Shown here one piece after another: positions 58,610 to 64,000 of a stretch of 64,000 nucleotides of DNA. Origin of the DNA: Globodera rostochiensis (Eukaryota > Nematoda > Chromadorea > Rhabditida > Heteroderidae); assembly GCA_018350325.1 (NCBI GenBank), contig JAEVLN010000027.1, positions 248,001-312,000 of the forward strand, in the 5' to 3' direction. Both the position numbers and the translations under genes were made by a program. The notes beneath the pieces are model-generated. The model was not told the origin of the DNA. It ran no database searches and was given only the letters and a program-made list of their open reading frames with translations. Position 1 is the first letter of the stretch; the number at the start of each line of letters is the position of its first letter.

Positions 58610-61369
58610 ATGTCCATTTCGGCACCGCCGACTTTGTCTGAAGACGTTTTGTACGCGGTGGCCGAGCAGATGCTATTCACAGAACCGCTGAAGAACTTTT
58701 GTTCTGGATATTATAAAATTGATTTGCGTCAGGAAAATGCACACACAAATTTTATGGTTATGTTTTTTTGCCTATTTTATTTTTTATGAAAAAAAACATT
58801 CTTTTCAGTGTCTCAGTCCGTCCACATTTAAAGTTTTTATCGCACAATTTGTCAAAATAAAACACATCGAATTTGGATCGGAAAACAAAGACTGCATCAA
58901 ATTGCGCAGAAGCTTGCCCTGGACAACCCGCGAAAAGGTACGACATTTTCCCCCCAAATAATCGAATTTAAATTTTTTTTTTGTGAAATGCCCCCCCCCA
59001 GGGACGTAGCCGGAGGGGGGGGGGGGGGAATGAAATTTGAGAAAAAATCCATAGGGGGGCTTAGGCTTGTATCCAGAATTATTTTCGGGCAGATGGAGGA
59101 AAAATTCCGTTTTTAGGGGGGTGTGTTTTTCCCTATTTCCTGTGTTTTTGTTATGCAAATTTTCAAAAAGCCCTTGGGGGGAACCCAAAATAATTGTTTT
59201 ATTTGATTATATTTCTCACAGAATGCCTTTTATGGTCCGTATTTGGTGACAAAGAAATTCGTGCGAATTTTGCTTAAATTGGGCAAATTGTTTTTGTCCG
59301 CCGTTTCCGTCACCATTTGGCCCGACTTTTTTGGCGTCGCCGACTCTGAACCGGACGGCCAAGTTCAGCTGGACGTTTACAAATTTCCCGTCCAATCCTT
59401 TGCAAAACTCTTTTTGGATGAAGGTATTTTTTGTTGTTTTTTAATTCTCCAATTTTAATTTTGCTGTTTTATGTGACACAAAATGTGTTTAGAGTGGTCC
59501 GACGAAGAGGCCTCAAAAGTGCATTTTGAATTGGACAAATTGAACTTTTGCGACATGTTCAGCATGCGTGAGTTAATGGCAATGCCAATCCAAAATGGGG
59601 CGGGGTAGGGATCAGGGGTAGGGTTGGCGGTTCCGAACCGAACCGGACCGTAGAACCGGGATTTTTTCGGTTCAGTTTTTCGGTCCGGTTCGGTCGGACC
59701 GAAAATTTCGGTTCGGTTTTTCGGTCCGGTTCGGTCGGACCGAAGAATTCCCAGGAACCGCCAACCCTAATCAGGGGCGTAGCCAGGAAAAATTTTCGGG
59801 GGGGGGGGGAAACTCGATTCTTAGGGGTGCATTTTTGGTTTTTTAAAATCGATTCTTAGGGGTGTATTTTTTCCTTTTTATTGCATTTTTGTTAAGCAAT
59901 TTTTCCAAAAAATGTTCAATTTTAGGGGGTGCATTTTTTCAAAAATGCAAATTTTTTTGCGAATTTTTACGGAGGGGGTCGGCGCTGCCGATAGGCGCCG
60001 CCGAGAAAATTTTGAACTTTTGACTCGATTTGTTAAGAAAATTGGCCAAAAAATTGTAAAAGTGAAAACCAAATTTCAAAAATTTTTCTCGGCAGCGCCG
60101 ACCCCCCCCCCCCCCCCCCAACGCCCCAGATTAAAAGAGAGAGCTCAAAAAATCCCCCCCCCCCCCCGAAATGTTTTCTAGCTCGCACTAAATATACAAA
60201 AAGTAAATAAATAATTACGCATTTAAGGTCCCAATTTGGAAGCTTTGCTCAATTTAAATGCGAAAGAAATTTACATTGATGACATTGACATACGGAGGTC
60301 GCATTTGTTTGACTACGAGACACCAATTCGGTCGGTAAATTTTTACAGAAATTTTGGCATTTTTTTGCCCCTGGGGGGGGGGGGGGGGCAAGGGCGTAGC
60401 CAGGGGGGGGGCTGAGGGGGCTGCAGCCCCCCCCCCCAAATGAAATTTGTGAAAAAAAAAATCCATAGGGGGACCCTATTGTTTTGCAAAATTGGTCATT
60501 TATTTGACCAATTTTCTTTACAAATCGGTTTTAAAATCGTCAAAATTTTTCCCGGCGGCTCTCCCATTCTAAAAATGTTTTCAAAAAATTACCACATTTT
60601 TTAAATTTTTGGTGCAAATCTCTTAACAAATTGAGTCAAAATTTTTTCTCGGCGGCGCCTATCGGCACCGCCTCCCCCCCCCCCCCCGAAAAATTGCTTA
60701 AGAAAAATGCAATAAAACCCAAAATTGCACCCCTAAAAATCCAACTTTTTTTTTTCTTAACTCAGCCCCCCCTGAAAAAAAATCCTGGCTACGCCCTTGG
60801 GGGGGGGGAAGAGTTTTTGTCTTCATTCGTTTTTCATAAAGCCAAAGTCTGGTTAATTTAATACAAAAATAGACATTTCATAAAATTTGCTTGCCGCTGG
60901 GATTTCTCCTGTTCAAAATGCCGGGTTCGCCACTGCCCCCCTTTACCCCCCGCCGCTCATTTTGAACTTATTTTTTTCAAATTGTTTTTTGGAACTTTTC
61001 AGGCCCAAAACGACTTCTCGAGTGGCGAAGGTTTCTCTGAAGTTGAAGCGCTGTTTGTATGAGCTGTCCGAGCCGAAAGCGCTGAATTGGGCGAATTTGA
61101 TTGAATCGCTGCTTATTTCATGTGCCGAGCTCAAAATGATCAAAATCAAAATGGATTTCACATTCTTTGCGGGTGCCGACCACGAGGCATTTATGCGGGA
61201 ATTTGAACAATTTGTCAACGAATTTGTCGACAAAATATTCCCAACACTTTCCGTGGGCAATGCAAAGGCGCAAATTCGCGTTGTTGTGGAGGCGGAATGC
61301 TTTCACACAGACGCTTATGAGGTGGCTGAACAGATTATTGGAGGGATTTACGCGTCAAGGGATATGTAA
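58610..61369 (+). CDS. Six-exon gene of unknown function (about 340 aa)
   Basis: Exons: 58610-58756, 58809-58937, 59222-59423, 59493-59567, 60228-60330 and 61003-61369. Most junctions are good GT-AG sites in phase. The exon 5 donor (CG|GTCGGT) is weak but is the one that keeps frame; the stronger GTAAAT four bases later would shift it, so a splice variant or lesion is possible. The product starts PPTLSEDVLYAVAEQMLF, which resembles the opening helix of an F-box-like motif, and continues with alternating hydrophobic strands and helices (FVRILLKLGKLFLSAVSVTI; LNLNAKEIYIDDIDIRR; LIESLLISCAELKMIKIKMD) suggesting a repeat-containing fold. No signal peptide. F-box-like substrate adaptor is only a guess. 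Two hAT-type elements sit in intron 4 (59619-59769) and intron 5 (60391-60799). Confidence 0.7.
59619..59769. mobile_element. 151-bp hAT-like MITE, perfect TSD, in intron 4
   Basis: Ends TAGGGTTGGCGGTTCC and GGAACCGCCAACCCTA, flanked by ATCAGGGG (59,611-59,618 and 59,770-59,777). The inside is GGTCCGGTTCGGTCGGACC repeated. A related end occurs at 33,620-33,690. Confidence 0.92.
60391..60799. mobile_element. 409-bp element with AAGGGCGTAGCCAGG ends
   Basis: Exact 15-bp terminal inverted repeats AAGGGCGTAGCCAGG/CCTGGCTACGCCCTT, flanked by G-runs that may be the target duplication. It contains one GC hairpin (60,650). Single ends of the same family lie at 33,526, 51,705, 58,999 and 59,774 (CAGGGGCGTAGCCAGG). 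Confidence 0.8.
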
Positions 61370-62374
61370 CCGACGGATTCCGAGACTTTTTGGCAAAAAA
61401 GAAATTAGGAAATTTTAACAAAAATTGCCGGGTTTTTTTCGTTGTTGTTTTTGGGCGCGGAAGGGCGAAAATGATTTTTAAAAAACCAAATTTTTGAGAT
61501 TTCCAAATTTTCCGCACATTTTTTTGTGTCCGGTTACATACATTCCCCTGATATGCGCCAATATAACCGTGGGACCCCTCCCCCCCCCCCGAGAATTCTT
61601 GTCTCCGGGAGTCGTATCAAAGAATTGAGGGAATATTTATCCGATCCCCGCGGGGCACGGTGGCATTGGTTGGTTGGGGGGGGCTTCAAATTCCATTAAG
61701 CCTTTGTCATTTAGGAACTAAAATGTTTTTTTTTGTCTAACGAGAAGGGACAACGACGGCACGGCTCTTTCCCAAAAACCCCTCAATTGCCTTCTGATTT
61801 GTCTGTTTCCCTTCCCCCAAGGCGCTTTCTCCAAGCACCAGTGCCCTCTTCCAAAAGGGCAACCAAATCGCGCAACCTGACGACTCATGCAAAGATTGTT
61901 ATTGCGCGAGAGAGTGCAGAGTATAATTTTGTTTTATTTTTTTGCCAATAAAGGCGATTTGTGGGAGGCCACAATATTGGCACATTTATTTATTTAAAGC
62001 TTTTTTTTCCTCCAGGTGGTCGACTTGAAGGGAAGGGAGCACAAATGCTTGTTCCGAATAATGGCCGATCGGGAAGTCAGTCAGCTAATAATGTCCACTT
62101 ATTCTTTCTTTCATTTCTTCATTAAGGGCACGGTGTACACTTTTGTTTATGTCGGAAGACGACGACACATTTCTTCTGATTGATTCGGGGACTACAGCAA
62201 TTACAATGCTTTATATTACCTAATTCGGAATAGTAAATTATCTTTTTATTACGAAATCATTTTTGTTTCTCTGCTTGGAGTTTTCTGTTCTTTCAATTCC
62301 GTAATCAAAATAACCCCGGACCCGAAAAAGGAATACCTAAATAATTCATCAAATTTCTGATTTCATCAATTGCT
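61370..62374. other. Intergenic, weak coding signals only
   Basis: 62,016-62,080 after TCCTCCAG reads VVDLKGREHKCLFRIMADRE, which may be an exon, but no partner is found. The rest holds C- and G-runs and AT-rich DNA. Confidence 0.4.
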
Positions 62375-62644
62375 ATGACTGATCTGACATTTTATCTGGA
62401 TTTGTCGACACTTTGTTCATCAGAGAGCTTTTTCCCTATTGAACTGATGCAAAATTTGTTGAGCAAAGTAAAATCAAAGACAATTAAACCAAAATTGATT
62501 GGTGTAAATGAACATGAACATTTGATCAGATTTCTGATCAAAAATCTGAATTCGCTAACTTTGAGATTCATTGCATCATTCACCGAAAAACAAGGACAAA
62601 TGGACTCGATGAGCATAATAAATAGAGAGTGGATTATAGACTAA
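62375..62644 (+). CDS. Possible 89-aa ORF or exon, unknown
   Basis: ATG-initiated and coding-like: SESFFPIELMQNLLSKVKSK, NEHEHLIRFLIKNLNSLTLR, ASFTEKQGQMDSMSI. The LIRFLIKNLNSLTLRF pattern resembles the repeat-like parts of the 58.6-kb gene product, so it may be a paralogous fragment. Confidence 0.35.
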   Translation: MTDLTFYLDLSTLCSSESFFPIELMQNLLSKVKSKTIKPKLIGVNEHEHLIRFLIKNLNSLTLRFIASFTEKQGQMDSMSIINREWIID

Positions 62645-63890
62645 AACCCCCAAAAGCTCGAATTCCAGAAAAACCGGGGGACCCTAAAAATATAAAAATA
62701 CAAAAAAAGTCCTCACAATTAGCTTAATTCCGCTAGTGTAAAATAATAGATAATATAATTTCCATTTTTATTGAATTTAAATTTAAGACTTTGCCAACTC
62801 CCATTTTAGGACTGGCGGCAACATTTGTTAACAAAAAATTTTCCCAACCTTCCGGACGGAGACTTCATTCATTCAAACACAACGATCAATATTGGGAGAC
62901 ATTTTACAGCAGAAAAAGCTTTCAATTTGCCGAAAAAAGGGGGCACAAAAAGTGTTCCCCGATTTTACATATGAAATCGCCGTTTGACAAATAAATATTT
63001 ACATAAAAATTGTAAAAAAATAAAGCAAATTTTGTGTTTTTAAATTTGTAGCGACCGGTGCTTTTTTAATTCTAAAATCGAATGATCTTCCGAAAATGGT
63101 AAAACGTTTTATTTTAAAAGTCAATTTAAAATCGCCAAATTTTCGAATCAAAAAACTCACATTTGTCGGGCAAAACTTGCCGGAAAAAATGGCCAAATAA
63201 GGCCTTAAATTTTGGGTCTTGTGTTATGAAAAAGGGAATTTTGAATATTTTTTTTGAAGCGATTGCCTGCAAAAAACATTTGAATTCGTCGACCGAATTG
63301 CTTTGGCCAATCAACAGTTATGCTCCGTAACCGATAACTTGCTAATTGGAACCAAAGAAATACGATGTCCGAAATTCTGAAGGCGCCAAAAAAAATCTGG
63401 CCCTCCAAATTATTTGGGACGGAATATAAATGAAATAATGTGGACGAGGGGATATGATTAATGGCCAATTTCAGCGAAAGTTTACCCTTTTATTGACCGT
63501 ACTTCCCCCTGGGGGGGGGGCGGACGGCGAGTGGGCGGGACGGACCCTCTGGGCATTGGGAAATTGAAAGGATGAGACGGAGACAGAGCACTTGTGTAAG
63601 GGGGTGGCAGAGATAAAGAGAACAGAAGAGCCCGCTGGGCACATTGGTTAGAGACGCAAAGGAAAAAATGGAAAGAGACGCAAAGCATTCGGCCAGAGAA
63701 AAAAAAGAAAAGGAGCGAGTACGAAATGAAAAAATGACAGCAAAAATAAAAGAAAAGTGATCGATCGATCATATGTAAGTGCAATGTTTTTTTTGAACTT
63801 TAAAATGATCTGCAAATGAAGGACTTGTCGTTTCGTTCCTGAACAAATTACTTTATGTTTTGATCATTTTGAGTCAAATTGTGAACCGGA
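62645..63890. other. AT-rich then purine-rich DNA, no supported gene
   Basis: Short ORFs (62,791-62,994 plus; 63,205-63,468 minus) lack splice or domain support. 63,500-63,770 is purine-rich (GAGACGGAGACAGAG, GAGAAAAAAAAGAAAAGGAG). Confidence 0.4.
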
Positions 63891-64000
63891 AGATCAAGAG
63901 AAAGAAGTGAGAGAGGTAAAGAGGAAAGAATAGAGTGAAAGATCAAGAGAGAAAGAAGTAAGAGAGGTAAAGAGGAAAGAATAGAGTGAAAGACCAAGAG
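63891..64000 (+). repeat. GA-rich tandem repeat of about 50 bp, running off the window
   Basis: Units 63,891-63,939 (49 bp) and 63,940-63,990 (51 bp) share AGATCAAGAG, GAGAGGTAAAGAGGAAAGAA and TAGAGTGAA. A third begins at 63,991. Confidence 0.9.

Overview
The window looks like nuclear DNA of a plant-parasitic nematode, most probably a cyst nematode (Heteroderidae; Globodera or Heterodera is my inference). The AT-rich DNA carries genes split by many short introns. Two introns, in two different genes, fit only with a GC-AG splice pair. The gene types also fit: a secreted SPRY-domain protein, a BTB/BACK relic and small secreted peptides. No prokaryotic operons, rRNA genes or CRISPR arrays are visible.

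Layout. 1-5.6 kb: the 3' end of a BEL/Pao retrotransposon, with integrase fused to an envelope-like region, an in-frame TGA, an extra Q/P/RG-rich downstream ORF and a probable 3' LTR. 5.66-8.8 kb (-): a spliced gene for a SecA-type motor ATPase ending at the LTR edge. 9.8-11.1 kb: a hAT-like element with an exact 8-bp target duplication. 11.7-14.65 kb (+): an ankyrin-repeat gene built from phase-1 symmetric exons. 15.2-16.9 kb (-): a complete secreted SPRY (SPRYSEC-like) gene. 19.1-21.7 kb (+): a complete farnesyl diphosphate synthase gene. 22.2-32.2 kb: a large broken inverted repeat whose spacer and right arm hold a SPRY pseudogene, a small secreted peptide gene, an EF-hand fragment and several minisatellites or MITEs.

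33,917-51,163 is a head-to-tail duplication of an 8.6-kb unit. Each unit carries SecA relics, a tRNA-like sequence, a BTB/BACK pseudogene with a long palindrome in an intron, and a nine-exon gene for a secreted protein of 667 residues with two internal repeats. 52.6-54.5 kb carries two more copies of the small secreted peptide. 55.4-60.8 kb is dense in small hAT-type elements with perfect 8-bp target duplications, including one inserted in another. 58.6-61.4 kb (+) is a six-exon gene of unknown function. The last 2.6 kb has only weak ORFs and GA-rich tandem repeats.

Apart from farnesyl diphosphate synthase (isoprenoid core metabolism), the genes are lineage-specific or duplicated families. 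Three carry a predicted signal peptide and look like secreted products. The neighbourhood resembles a repeat-rich, fast-evolving compartment rather than a co-regulated cluster. Splice sites were assigned by eye from GT/GC-AG signals and phase continuity; no similarity search was run.
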